Origin: Paramesorhizobium endophyticum
GTDB lineage: Bacteria > Pseudomonadota > Alphaproteobacteria > Rhizobiales > Rhizobiaceae
Direction: 5' to 3'
Length of the DNA stretch: 64,000 bases
NCBI RefSeq assembly: GCF_014640615.1
Contig: NZ_BMHH01000004.1
Span: 248,001-312,000 of the forward strand
This document shows positions 8,950 through 17,446 of this stretch, piece by piece. The notes under the pieces are model-generated. The model made no database searches and was not told the DNA's origin. It saw nothing but the letters and a program-made list of their open reading frames with translations. Position 1 is the stretch's first letter. Each line of letters starts with the position of its first letter. Made by a program: the position numbers and the translations under genes.

Positions 8950-9711
8950 TTACGCGACCAGCGCGAGGCTGTCGGCAAAGATGAAATCGCTCGCGTCGAG
9001 GACGGATGCGTCGACTCCGGCCAGTTGAATCGAATGGTTGCCATAGGCCACCCAGGCATCGCCGCTGTCGGGGAAGATGGTGAGCTCCTGGAAATCCGTC
9101 ACGCCCCAGGCGGAAACATCCAGTAGATCCGTTCCATCCTGATAGCCAGAGGTCCCTGCCGGCCCGTCATTGGCCACGACATCTTCACCGCCGGTGAATA
9201 CAAAAGTATCCGAGCCCGCGAAACCGACCAGAATATCGCTTCCTGCGGTATCATGAATCTCCGTGCCGGTTTCGGCAAGGAAATCGTAGAGCCCTCCGAG
9301 GGAGTTATTCATGATTCCGTAGATAGCCAGATCGAATTTATCGAGGCCCGGCTGGCTGGGGTTGAAGTTCTGGTCGATACCGAGCGTGAGCGCAGCCGTC
9401 GGGAGCGTGAGGCCGGCGCTTGACTGACCGTAGCCGGACCCGAAGGTAAGCGTATCGACGTCGCCGGTGAGGTTGCCTCGTCCGTAGTGGAAGTTGCCTT
9501 CGATGAGCACGCCGTTTCCACCGGTCGCCCCATTGCCCCATTCGGTGTAATCCCAGCCCGGATTCTGAGCGATGACCCCTTGGTCAGTCTGTAAACCGAC
9601 GCTCGGCCCCCAGAAAGCACCATATTGGGAATTCCAGCCGGCATTCGACCAATTGGACAGGAAGCCTTTGAAATCCGAGGTCGAAGACGCTAGTTCAATC
9701 GTGGTAGCCAT
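8950..9711 (-). CDS. hasA: secreted hemophore HasA with additional serralysin/RTX-type C-terminal domain
   Basis: This is a 253-residue protein. I chose the ATG at 9711 because AAAGGAGA sits 8 nt upstream. Residues 1-150 resemble the HasA hemophore fold (SNWSNAGWNSQYGAFWG, then GNFHYGRGNLTG and DVDTLTFGSG). Tyr76 lies where the heme-ligating Tyr75 of Serratia HasA is expected. Residues 155-245 look different: AGSDILVGFAGSDTFVF, DGTDLLDVSAWG and LDASDFIFADS match the C-terminal targeting domain of serralysin-like RTX proteins. There is no N-terminal signal peptide. The hydrophobic C-terminus (SLALVA) suits type I export. Known HasA proteins are about 190-205 residues, so this is an enlarged, apparently chimeric hemophore. 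It sits between hasR and hasDE. Confidence 0.88.
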   Translation of the reverse strand: MATTIELASSTSDFKGFLSNWSNAGWNSQYGAFWGPSVGLQTDQGVIAQNPGWDYTEWGNGATGGNGVLIEGNFHYGRGNLTGDVDTLTFGSGYGQSSAGLTLPTAALTLGIDQNFNPSQPGLDKFDLAIYGIMNNSLGGLYDFLAETGTEIHDTAGSDILVGFAGSDTFVFTGGEDVVANDGPAGTSGYQDGTDLLDVSAWGVTDFQELTIFPDSGDAWVAYGNHSIQLAGVDASVLDASDFIFADSLALVA

Positions 9712-9766
9712 GATCAATCTCCTTTGTATGGCTGCTGTAGTGCCTGAATCTCTCATGATCCGGGCG

Positions 9767-9802
9767 GTTCTCCCCAGTCGGGCGGCCACCCGGCTGGGGA
9801 AC
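9767..9802 (-). terminator. strong intergenic hairpin between hasR and hasA
   Basis: GTTC..CCCCAG.CGGG (from 9767) can pair with CCCGGCTGGGGAAC (ending 9802) in a long GC-rich stem with small bulges and a 6-nt loop. No T-tract follows in the direction of transcription. It sits 56 nt upstream of hasA, so it could attenuate read-through or stabilise a processed hasA message, giving different levels of receptor and hemophore. Confidence 0.55.
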
Positions 9803-9835
9803 TGTCATCGCCGGCCTTGACGGCCCGACGAAAAC

Positions 9836-12595
9836 TCAGAAACGCGTGCTCAAGCTGGCAAAGAATGTGCGCCCCGGCGCCGGATAGCGGCTGCCCGCCG
9901 GCACATGGTTGATGTCGGTAACGTTGTCGAGACCGAACCGAAGCGTGGCGTTGTCATTGACCCGATACGATCCGTAGAGGTCGAGCTTGGTATATTCGTT
10001 GGTCAGATAACCGCCGTCCGGATCGAAGACCGGTACGATTTGCGTCAGCGTCGGCGTGACGTGGGTCAGGCGTGCGCCAATTGCCAGCTTCTCCTCGAAA
10101 AAGCGCACCCCGGCATCAATCGTCCCCTTGAATTTGGGTGGAACATCCGCCGCGAACATCTGGATATTATCGTTTTTAAGCGTCTGGCCGTACCAAACGC
10201 TTTGAACATTCCGCGGCCATTCGGTTGTAAGCCAGGTTGCCGAGCCGCCGATCCAGAACCTACCGGTGTCGTAATTTCCTTCGATCTCAACGCCTCGCAT
10301 CCGCGTCGGATCGATTGCGTTCACATAACCCAGATATTGTTGAGAGCCCGGTCCCGGATAAAAATTGCCGATCACGATGAAGTCTTCGATCTTGCGCTGA
10401 AAGGCGGATATTTTCAGCCTCAGGCTGTCTTGTTCCGTGGCTATCCCATCAAGGCTGATGTTCGCGCCGATTTCCCACGTTCTGGCGGTTTCCGGTTCCA
10501 GATTTTCATTGGGCGCGTAGGTATCCTGCGGCTGATTTGTGCTCGGCAGACCGCCAGTGAAGAACGCTTCGGCAATGGCCGGAGGACGGTAGCTCTGCGA
10601 ATAGCTCACATAGGGCCTGAACCAGTCGACCGGCTTGAATTCCACCATCGCCGATGGCAGCCACGCGCCATCCGAGCGGTCGATATCGAGCGTTGTACCG
10701 GGATAAGTCTCCGGCTTGCTCAATTCCGGTATGGTCGAGCCGGAACGATAAAACGTATTGCCATGGGTTTCCCCGCAACGGTTCTTGAGCGCCCGAATTA
10801 AAGCTGCCGGCGCTCCAGTCAATGACCCCGGATTAGTTGCCATCCGGTGGTCATATTCTGTAATTTTGCACGTTGCTGTATAATTAAATGCGGGGTCGAC
10901 ACTGTAATAGGTTGGTGCCCCTTTCAGCCGGTACCAATCATAACGCACCCCCGCCGACAGCGTAACCCAATCGGCCGGCTCCCATTCACCGCTGATAAAG
11001 CCGCTCGCAATATCCCGGCGGCCTGCCGGGCTGAAGGAAGTGAAGTTATTCTCCAGTTCCGGCCACGCCGTAATCGCTGCGTTCGTCGCGCTCGACTTGG
11101 AGCGGTCGCGAAATGCCTCGACGCCGTAGTTCAGGCTGACGCCGCCCAGCTTGGTGTCGAACTTGCTGGTATTGTCGATATTGAAGCCGAAGCTCAGGAA
11201 ATCCGCTTCGATCTGCGTATCGGGATAGTCGAGACGCGCATGGCGCAGCGTTTCTTCCCGCGCGTTGTTCATCCATAAACTGCTCCGCAGGTCGATGAGG
11301 TCATTGTCGGCTGGTTTCCAGTCGAGGCTCGCGGTAACCGTATCGACATTGACCTCCTCATCGTTCATGCCGCTGCCCATGTCCCAGCCAAAGGTCTTGT
11401 TCTGGTGCATCCAGGAGAGGCTTGTCTGCACATCGCCGAAATCGCCTTCGAGCTTGAGCAGCGATGACAGATTATCCCGGCCCATCAGCGAGGTTTTGCC
11501 GGATCCCGCGCCTACCCACTCCACCTCACCGTGACGGCCGACACGGTACTCGCCCAAATTCTGATGGCTCAAGCCGGCGAGAACCGAGAAGGGTGTTGCG
11601 CCCAGGCGAGCCGCGCCGAGAACCGAACCCTGGAAATGCTGATTGTTGGTGCCGAGGGTCGTGTTCGTCTCGATGCCCCAGTTGCGGACGGATTGGATGA
11701 GATCGTCGGCCCCGACAGTGCGGAACGTCACCGCACCGGCCAGCGACCCGGCAAGGCCGCCCCTCGCGCCGGTGGCCCTGTCCACCTCGACCGCGCGGAT
11801 GAAGGCCGTATCGACATAGCCTTTGCCGGAACTGCCGACATAGGAGTCGCTGCCCGCCGTGACCGTGCGGTTCGCGTTCTGCCGCGCCCCGTCGATCGAC
11901 AGCACCACGCGCCCCATATCCTGTACGCCCCGGATATTGGGCGAGATCGCGGGGGAGTTGGCGACGGAATTGTTGACATAGGCGCCGGCGGCATTGTCCA
12001 GAAGGTCACGCGGATCGCGCGCACCTTGATGCGATTGGATCGCCTCGCGCGACACGACACTGACGGCGGAGGGCGATTCGTAAACCCAGTCCGGCGTCCC
12101 CTGGTAGCCGGAGCCGCTGATCTCAGTTCGTCCCTGCCTGCCGGTGACCGTTATCGTATCGAGGAGGATAGACCCATCCGCGGCGACAGCCGGTTCCGCC
12201 GGCGCCTGCTTCCCGATGACCGCGGTGCCGTCACGTGTGATGCGGTAGGAAAGGCCGGTGCCCGCGAGTAGGCGGCCAAGCGCCTGGTCCGGAGCGAAGG
12301 CACCGTTGACGGCACTCGATCGGATGCCGCCGGCAGCTCCCGCCGCCACGGTGACTTGCAGGCCGGACTGGTGGCCGAACACATTGATGGCGCTCGCAAG
12401 CGGCTGCGCCGGTATGCTGAACGACCGCACCGCGCCCTGTCCCTGTGCATGAGCGGGCGGCACAGCCGGCGGCAATGTCATCATAAGCCCGCATAAGGCC
12501 ACGAGAGCGGTCGCCGAAAGCAACGTGCACTGCCTCTTACTGCGAATGAAATCCAGATTGGTGTCGGCTCGAACTATACGCGCCCCTGTCCCCAT
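9836..12595 (-). CDS. hasR: TonB-dependent heme/hemophore receptor with signalling domain
   Basis: This is a 919-residue protein. The N-terminus has a membrane-export signal (hydrophobic about residues 24-50, ending PAHAQ). An STN signalling domain follows (about 55-130, SFSIPAQPLASAINVFGHQSGLQ), as found in receptors that speak to an anti-sigma factor. Next come a TonB box-like stretch (DTITVTG), the plug (about 165-300) and a 22-strand barrel. Typical heme-receptor landmarks are SYSQSYRPP and APNENLEPETARTWEIG. The protein ends in a phenylalanine-terminated strand (STRF), as expected for an outer-membrane barrel. Its position between hasS and hasA identifies it as HasR. It takes heme from HasA and signals to HasS/HasI. 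Confidence 0.93.
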   Translation of the reverse strand: MGTGARIVRADTNLDFIRSKRQCTLLSATALVALCGLMMTLPPAVPPAHAQGQGAVRSFSIPAQPLASAINVFGHQSGLQVTVAAGAAGGIRSSAVNGAFAPDQALGRLLAGTGLSYRITRDGTAVIGKQAPAEPAVAADGSILLDTITVTGRQGRTEISGSGYQGTPDWVYESPSAVSVVSREAIQSHQGARDPRDLLDNAAGAYVNNSVANSPAISPNIRGVQDMGRVVLSIDGARQNANRTVTAGSDSYVGSSGKGYVDTAFIRAVEVDRATGARGGLAGSLAGAVTFRTVGADDLIQSVRNWGIETNTTLGTNNQHFQGSVLGAARLGATPFSVLAGLSHQNLGEYRVGRHGEVEWVGAGSGKTSLMGRDNLSSLLKLEGDFGDVQTSLSWMHQNKTFGWDMGSGMNDEEVNVDTVTASLDWKPADNDLIDLRSSLWMNNAREETLRHARLDYPDTQIEADFLSFGFNIDNTSKFDTKLGGVSLNYGVEAFRDRSKSSATNAAITAWPELENNFTSFSPAGRRDIASGFISGEWEPADWVTLSAGVRYDWYRLKGAPTYYSVDPAFNYTATCKITEYDHRMATNPGSLTGAPAALIRALKNRCGETHGNTFYRSGSTIPELSKPETYPGTTLDIDRSDGAWLPSAMVEFKPVDWFRPYVSYSQSYRPPAIAEAFFTGGLPSTNQPQDTYAPNENLEPETARTWEIGANISLDGIATEQDSLRLKISAFQRKIEDFIVIGNFYPGPGSQQYLGYVNAIDPTRMRGVEIEGNYDTGRFWIGGSATWLTTEWPRNVQSVWYGQTLKNDNIQMFAADVPPKFKGTIDAGVRFFEEKLAIGARLTHVTPTLTQIVPVFDPDGGYLTNEYTKLDLYGSYRVNDNATLRFGLDNVTDINHVPAGSRYPAPGRTFFASLSTRF

Positions 12596-12729
12596 CGTCT
12601 TTTCGTCTTTCCTGTCTTCGTCGCCACCTGTCCCGTGGTGGCGCTTCCGACCGGAAGACGAACTGCGCGTGAAGTTTTTTCAGGGCTCGATCAGGTTTTT
12701 GCTAAATTATGAATTTCGCTATCAATTTT

Positions 12730-13728
12730 TTAGCGAGAGATTATGCGCGCCAGCGGCGTCACCTCATGCACCACCCCTCCATAGGGAGCAACGAGGGCGC
12801 GCAGCGCACGGTCCGGATCGCGCAGATCGTAAACGCCCGTTACCCGCTCATCGGCCAACGCCGGATCGGAAAGGACGATCCAGCCGGAGTGGTAGCGGCG
12901 CAATCGTTCAACGACGGAGCCGATTGCCGCGTCAACCACATGAAGGTTTCCCCCGCGCCAAGCGCCGATATCTTCCACCGCCACCGTGGAGATCTTCATC
13001 CCGCCGGTCTCGCGGTCGATCACAAGCATCTGCCCCGGAGACAGGGTTTCCTCGGAGCGCCTGCCTCCGGTGGCGAAGGATGCCTTGACGGAGCCGCGTG
13101 CCAACGCGACATCGGCTGTCTGCGCAGCCAGGCGCACGTCGAAGGCGGTCCCGAGAACCTCCACCTTCACGCCGCCGGCTTCGACGATGAAAGGCTTGTC
13201 TGCCATGTGCCTTACATCGAAGAATGCTTCGCCGGCGAGCAACTCCACTTCCCGGCGACCATCGGTGAAGCCGAGCTTGATGGCGCTGCCGCCGCCGAGC
13301 TGGACCGTGCTGCCGTCGCTGAGAGCGATGGTGCGGTTTTCGCCGGTGGCGGTCACATAGTCGGCTGTGGCGCGCATCATTATCGCCGGAATCAGGATTG
13401 CGACGATGCAGGCGGCCAGGCCAGCCGACACCGCGAGCAATCCTCTTCGCACCCAAGGACTTGCCGGTCTCGCCGCGACGTCCGGGACGGCTATCGCGCC
13501 ATCGTCCCAGGCACGCCGGAAAGTCGGGGGAACATGGCCCAGGAGACTCCATGTTTTCTGCGTCCGTTCCCAGGCGGACCGGTGTCCGGGCGAGCGGGCC
13601 AGCCATTCATTGAACGATGCGGCGAGCGCCGGGTCGTGCGCATTCTGCGTGAGCCGCAGCAGCCAGTCAGCCGCCTCTTCGGACAGAGACAGCGCGCCAT
13701 CCGGCCACTGGTTCGGTTTGTCGTTCAT
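12730..13728 (-). CDS. hasS: FecR-family anti-sigma/signal transducer
   Basis: I chose the ATG at 13728 (332 residues). A GTG at 13767 would add 13 residues, and neither has a convincing ribosome site. The order is an N-terminal cytoplasmic anti-sigma domain with EAADWLLRL and FNEWLARSPGHRSAWER (DUF4880 type, about 17-60). One membrane segment (about 93-115, ending IPAIMMRA) precedes a periplasmic FecR domain (about 125-225, GENRTIALSDGSTVQL and GTAFDVR). A C-terminal STN-binding region comes last. It lies between the sigma factor and the receptor, so it is the expected middle partner of the HasR-HasS-HasI surface signalling chain. Confidence 0.9.
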   Translation of the reverse strand: MNDKPNQWPDGALSLSEEAADWLLRLTQNAHDPALAASFNEWLARSPGHRSAWERTQKTWSLLGHVPPTFRRAWDDGAIAVPDVAARPASPWVRRGLLAVSAGLAACIVAILIPAIMMRATADYVTATGENRTIALSDGSTVQLGGGSAIKLGFTDGRREVELLAGEAFFDVRHMADKPFIVEAGGVKVEVLGTAFDVRLAAQTADVALARGSVKASFATGGRRSEETLSPGQMLVIDRETGGMKISTVAVEDIGAWRGGNLHVVDAAIGSVVERLRRYHSGWIVLSDPALADERVTGVYDLRDPDRALRALVAPYGGVVHEVTPLARIISR

Positions 13729-13824
13729 CTCTGCCGTCTCGTCCCGGGGTTTCGCAAGCAATCTCACTGGCTTCTATCCGAATAGACGAACGGATCGGGC
13801 TTCTTTTTCACGGTGGCCGAAAAA

Positions 13825-14328
13825 TCATTGCCTGTTCCGGCCAAGATGGTCGGTGATCTCAGCAATGGCTTTACGGATCATCCGATGCACCGTCGGAACG
13901 GAGATGCCAAGATGCGCGGCAATGTCTTCCATTTTGTAGCCGCCATAGCGGTGCATCTCCACTGCAATGCGGACGTCTTCCGGCATCCTCGATAGAACCG
14001 ACGTGATTTGCCGCAACTCCTCGCAAAAAAGCGTCGCCTGTTCCGGATTGGCGACAGGGGGCGGTGTAACCCAGTCCGGTGGTTCCTCCTCCCACCGGCG
14101 CTCCGTTTGCCGCCGGCGCCGAAAATCGAGGGCCAGATTGCGCACGATACGGAAGAGATAGGATTTTGGAGAGGAAGCGGGTTCGACATTGGCCGGCACG
14201 AATTTCAGGAAGGCTTCCTGGACCACATCTTCAGCGGTTTCGCGCGACCCGACGAGATGTTTCGCATAGTCGATGAGCGCCACGCGATGGGCGAAATAGA
14301 GACCCAGACGACCATCCCCTTCCTTCAT
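13825..14328 (-). CDS. hasI: ECF RNA polymerase sigma factor (FecI/HasI type)
   Basis: I chose the ATG at 14328 (167 residues) over the GTG at 14337 because GGGGAG lies about 10 nt before it. Region 2 spans about residues 12-75 (GSRETAEDVVQEAFLKFV, then YLFRIVRNLALDFRRRR). Region 4 spans about 105-160 (YKMEDIAAHLGISVPTVHRMIRKA). No extra C-terminal domain is present, as is usual for iron-starvation sigma factors. It is the first gene of the heme locus and would be released or activated through HasS when HasR binds heme-loaded HasA. An inverted repeat lies about 65-90 nt upstream. Confidence 0.92.
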   Translation of the reverse strand: MKEGDGRLGLYFAHRVALIDYAKHLVGSRETAEDVVQEAFLKFVPANVEPASSPKSYLFRIVRNLALDFRRRRQTERRWEEEPPDWVTPPPVANPEQATLFCEELRQITSVLSRMPEDVRIAVEMHRYGGYKMEDIAAHLGISVPTVHRMIRKAIAEITDHLGRNRQ

Positions 14329-14390
14329 GCCAGCCACTCCCCACCGCCGCGCACCTCACGGCCACGTCCGCTAGGAAGCTAATACCATAC

Positions 14391-14415
14391 AAATATGAAT
14401 ATAAAACTCATATTT
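14391..14415. promoter_or_regulatory. perfect AT-rich inverted repeat upstream of hasI
   Basis: AAATATGA-N9-TCATATTT is a perfect 8-bp inverted repeat, 25 bp in total, in the divergent region between hasI (start 14328) and the Tim44-like gene (start 14533). Iron-responsive regulators of this group (Irr, Fur/Mur, RirA) bind AT-rich dyads, so this is the best candidate for iron control of the heme locus. The sequence does not closely match a consensus I can recall. Confidence 0.5.
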
Positions 14416-14532
14416 TATCCATAGCAGCATGGGGACACAAAGACGCTGCCATGTGATGCAGCCAACAGATGGTTGTGCCGCTCGCGGCTGCTCCCTATAT
14501 GTGCTTCACATTTGCTTGAATAAGGAACGACC

Positions 14533-15528
14533 ATGGTAAGACCGTCCCGGACAGCCCGATTTGCAACACTTCTGGGAGGCCTGATCCTGGCATTTTCCAT
14601 GGTGGCCCTGGACCATGCCGAGGCACGCCGCGGCGGCAGCTTCGGCAGCCGCGGCGCCCGTACCTACCAGTCGGCGCCCCCAACCCGGACGGCGCCGCAA
14701 CCGGCCGCTCCCGTCGAACGTTCGATGACACCGAACACCGGCCAAAGCAATGCCGCCCGCCAGACGCCGGCGGCGGCGTCACGTCCGGGCTTCATGAGCG
14801 GTTTTGGCGGCTCGATGCTGCGCGGGCTGGCGCTCGGCGGCCTGATCGGCCTCCTGCTCGGTCACGGCTTCGGCGGCATGGCCGGGATGCTCGGTTTGCT
14901 GCTTCAGGTTCTGCTGATCGGCGGCGTAGCGATGCTGCTCATCAGAATGTTCCGCTCGCAATCAGCCCGCTTGCCAGCCCCTGCTATGGCCGGAAAATCC
15001 TCCGGCCCCGGCAGCTTCGCTTATCGCGAGACTTCGGGCGGCAGTCCTCTCGGCAATCCCCCTGGAGCGGGATCCTTTGGATTTTCGCACCGTCCGGATG
15101 CCGCGCCGCGCCCCGCCAATGCCGACGAAATCGGCCTGACGCAGCGGGATCTCGACACTTTCGAGAGTATACTGGAAGAGGTGCATGATGCTTTCGGGCG
15201 GGAGGATCATGCCGGTCTGCGCCGGTTGGCAACGCCGGAAATGGTATCCTACTTCTCCGAGGAGCTGGCTGAGAACGCTAAAAATGGCGTGAAGAACGAT
15301 GTGACGGACGTCAAGCTGCTGCAGGCGGATATCGCGGAAAGCTGGCGTGAGGGCGACCGCGATTACGCCACGGCGGCGCTGCGCTACGCATCGCGGGACG
15401 TGCTCCTCGACCGTGCCGGCGGCACCGTTGTAAAAGGGGAGGGCCACCCCACGGAAACAACCGAAATGTGGACATTTACCCGCCAGAACGGCTCCGAGTG
15501 GAAACTATCGGCAATCCAGGAAGTGTAG
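14533..15528 (+). CDS. Tim44-like domain membrane protein
   Basis: This 331-residue protein starts at the ATG at 14533 after AAGGAACGACC. An N-terminal export signal (about 8-30) precedes a low-complexity Arg/Ser/Pro stretch (about 31-95). Two glycine-rich membrane segments follow at about 96-118 and 119-140. Residues about 200-331 form a Tim44/MBA1-type domain (FESILEEVHDAFGREDHAGL, then a cystatin-like sheet ending WKLSAIQEV). Such proteins are common in alphaproteobacteria as predicted inner-membrane proteins of unknown function. It is divergent from hasI and stands alone, followed by a GC-rich hairpin. Confidence 0.85.
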   Translation: MVRPSRTARFATLLGGLILAFSMVALDHAEARRGGSFGSRGARTYQSAPPTRTAPQPAAPVERSMTPNTGQSNAARQTPAAASRPGFMSGFGGSMLRGLALGGLIGLLLGHGFGGMAGMLGLLLQVLLIGGVAMLLIRMFRSQSARLPAPAMAGKSSGPGSFAYRETSGGSPLGNPPGAGSFGFSHRPDAAPRPANADEIGLTQRDLDTFESILEEVHDAFGREDHAGLRRLATPEMVSYFSEELAENAKNGVKNDVTDVKLLQADIAESWREGDRDYATAALRYASRDVLLDRAGGTVVKGEGHPTETTEMWTFTRQNGSEWKLSAIQEV

Positions 15529-15531
15529 TCA

Positions 15532-15549
15532 GCCGGCGCGTTCGCCGGC
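15532..15549 (+). terminator. GC hairpin after Tim44-like gene
   Basis: GCCGGCG-cgtt-CGCCGGC is a perfect 7-bp stem starting 4 nt after the stop at 15528. No T-run follows, so it is a probable rather than a canonical terminator. Confidence 0.5.
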
Positions 15550-15602
15550 GGCCACCCAAGCGAATCGAGCGCGCATCCCTTTCTCCCACCGCTCCCGAAC
15601 GT

Positions 15603-15920
15603 TTAACGGGGCGGAGGCGGCGCCGACCAAGCGTCTGCGTCGCCGACATAGGCCTTTTTGGTCTTCTTGTTGTATAGGCACAGCATCGCCGTCGAAGATC
15701 CACGCGTACGGTCCTGAACCAGCATGGCAGCCATGCCGGCGCGATCATCGAATGCGACGATCCTTGAGGGACGGGGATTGCGGATTCCGCTTGCTGCGAT
15801 GCAGGCGCGTGTCACTTTGGCGTTGAATTCCGCCCAGGCATCGCTGCTCGAGGCGTGCGCAGCACCGTTGATCGAGGCTAGCGAAAGAGCGGCCAGGCCC
15901 ATGCAAATTGCAGCGCGCAT
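15603..15920 (-). CDS. small secreted protein of unknown function
   Basis: This is a 105-residue protein with a clear signal peptide (residues 1-23, cut likely after NGAAHA). Two cysteines remain in the mature part (CIAAS near 40 and MLCLYNK near 80), possibly forming a disulfide. The ATG at 15920 is preceded by AAGGAGACTATA. The mature domain (RIVAFDDRAGMAAMLVQD..) looks like a small periplasmic beta-rich protein. I do not recognise the family. Neighbours give no clue, as it lies tail to tail with the Tim44-like gene. Confidence 0.7.
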   Translation of the reverse strand: MRAAICMGLAALSLASINGAAHASSSDAWAEFNAKVTRACIAASGIRNPRPSRIVAFDDRAGMAAMLVQDRTRGSSTAMLCLYNKKTKKAYVGDADAWSAPPPPR

Positions 15921-15978
15921 TATAGTCTCCTTTTGCTTGACAAGCCTTAGGCCACGAAAATCCGCGCCGCAACCATCT

Positions 15979-16998
15979 CTATGCTGAGAATTTCCACAGC
16001 TCCGGCATCCATCGGTAGCCCCAGGCGGTCTTCATCAGCCTCCCCAGGCCGGGAAAGGGAAAATGAAACCCGAGGATGACGAGCCGGTCGGTGGCTATCC
16101 GGTCGAAAAGCTTCTTTCTCGTCTCGATTGCCGCCTCCTGATCTGTGTCGACCCCCGGCAGCCAGCCGTGGTCGATATTGAGCAGCGGATGGTAGACCAG
16201 ATCGGCTGTCACCATGAGCTGTTGGTTGCCCGATGAGATAAGGAACACGCAAAGGCCGAGCGTGTGCCCGTGGGCAGGCATACTCATGATGCCAGGAACC
16301 ACTTCGCTGCCCGGACGATAGCGGACGACATTTGAGCGAACGGCCTCCACATTCGTCTTAATGTTGCGGATGAAGCGCTCCCGGAACTCCGGCTGCATGG
16401 GTAGATGGGTCAAATCCGGCTCGTTGGCGATGAAGAAGTTCCAGTCGGGTTCCGGAATATAAATCTCCGCATTGGGGAAGGTGGGCGTACCGTCTTCCCG
16501 GCGCAGATTGCCGACATGATCCGGGTGCGTATGGGAGATCACGATGGCGTCGATGTCTTCGGGCCGAATCCCCATGGCTGCAAGGCGTGCAGGCAATTTT
16601 CCGCCATTGGGCCCCATCGTCAGGTTCGCTCCTGGATCGACCAGATATTTCCTTCCCCCAGTCTCGATCAGCAGCGTGTTGAGCTGCAGTTCAAACCTCT
16701 CGGGGACGTAGCTTGTCGCTGCCAGTACCTGGTCCAGTTCCTCTTGTCCGGCGTTGCGGGCATAGATGCGGACATTGCCTGCGATGGTGCCGTCACTGAT
16801 GATCGTGGCGCGGATATCGCCAATTGCGAGCCGATACAGCGCGGCGTTTTCATCCGGTGCCGGGTCGATTGCAGCCGTGCCGGAGGCGTAAGCCCCTTCA
16901 GGCATCAAAGCGCCTGCAGCGATTGCGGTCGCGCCTCCGCTGAGCAGCAAGCGGCGCGATAGCACATTGGTCGTGACGCAGCGTTCAATGTTTGACAT
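15979..16998 (-). CDS. Tat-exported MBL-fold metallohydrolase
   Basis: I chose the ATG at 16998 (MSNIERCV, 339 residues), with CAGGAACAGG just upstream. The frame stays open for 45 more codons, but that stretch derives from the MFS remnant. The N-terminus carries a twin-arginine signal (SRRLLLSGG, about residues 13-40). The metallo-beta-lactamase fold shows the HTHPDH metal site, a downstream His in MPAHGHTLG, an Asp in VTADLVYH and a C-terminal His in GFHFPFP. Together these give a two-zinc site. Relatives include lactonases and quorum-quenching hydrolases, but the substrate cannot be read from the sequence. Confidence 0.88.
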   Translation of the reverse strand: MSNIERCVTTNVLSRRLLLSGGATAIAAGALMPEGAYASGTAAIDPAPDENAALYRLAIGDIRATIISDGTIAGNVRIYARNAGQEELDQVLAATSYVPERFELQLNTLLIETGGRKYLVDPGANLTMGPNGGKLPARLAAMGIRPEDIDAIVISHTHPDHVGNLRREDGTPTFPNAEIYIPEPDWNFFIANEPDLTHLPMQPEFRERFIRNIKTNVEAVRSNVVRYRPGSEVVPGIMSMPAHGHTLGLCVFLISSGNQQLMVTADLVYHPLLNIDHGWLPGVDTDQEAAIETRKKLFDRIATDRLVILGFHFPFPGLGRLMKTAWGYRWMPELWKFSA

Positions 16999-17113
16999 GG
17001 CCTGTTCCTGTTCTACGACTGGCTTAGTTGGTGGAAGCATTTTGGACAGTGAGGCGGGCGCGCACGCGATTCGCAAAGCCGCGGGTAGCGCCCCAGTGCC
17101 AGGATTCATCGCA

Positions 17114-17326
17114 TTAGCGGTGACGATGGCCATGATCGAACCGAGCAGATGGATTGCTGGTGAAGAACTCCGCGCGGCTCCACTCGAACTCGGCAGTCAC
17201 CGGACCAAAAAAGAGCCCTTGCGTGTAGAAGGTTATCGAGAGCAGGCCGCAACCGGCGCCGATCATCGCGGTCAGCAAGATCTTCCAGTTGTTCCTGACT
17301 TCCGAGGCTATGCTGATTGAAGACAT
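17114..17326 (-). pseudogene. 5' fragment of an MFS transporter gene
   Basis: The ATG at 17326 has a good ribosome site (GGGAGAGCC). The first 47 residues (NNWKILLTAMIG, then FFGPVTAEFEWSRAEFF) match the first membrane helix and loop of oxalate/formate-antiporter-type MFS proteins. The frame is then lost, and a shifted continuation (HLLGSIMAIVTANAMNPG) runs into the 5' end of the metallohydrolase region. The other 11 helices are absent. It is a remnant, not a functional transporter. Confidence 0.7.
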
Positions 17327-17446
17327 CCGGCTCTCCCTGCCTCCACAAAAAGACAGGGCAGCCTAGCGGCGGAATGCCGGATCGATTAGACGAAGAGTTG
17401 CGAACGGGCCGTCCGTCCCATCGGACAATCAGCGCCGGGACGGCCC

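Noticed and set aside
9905-10801. Long plus-strand frame opposite hasR
   Set aside because: It is antisense to a well-supported TonB-dependent receptor and has no family similarity or ribosome site.
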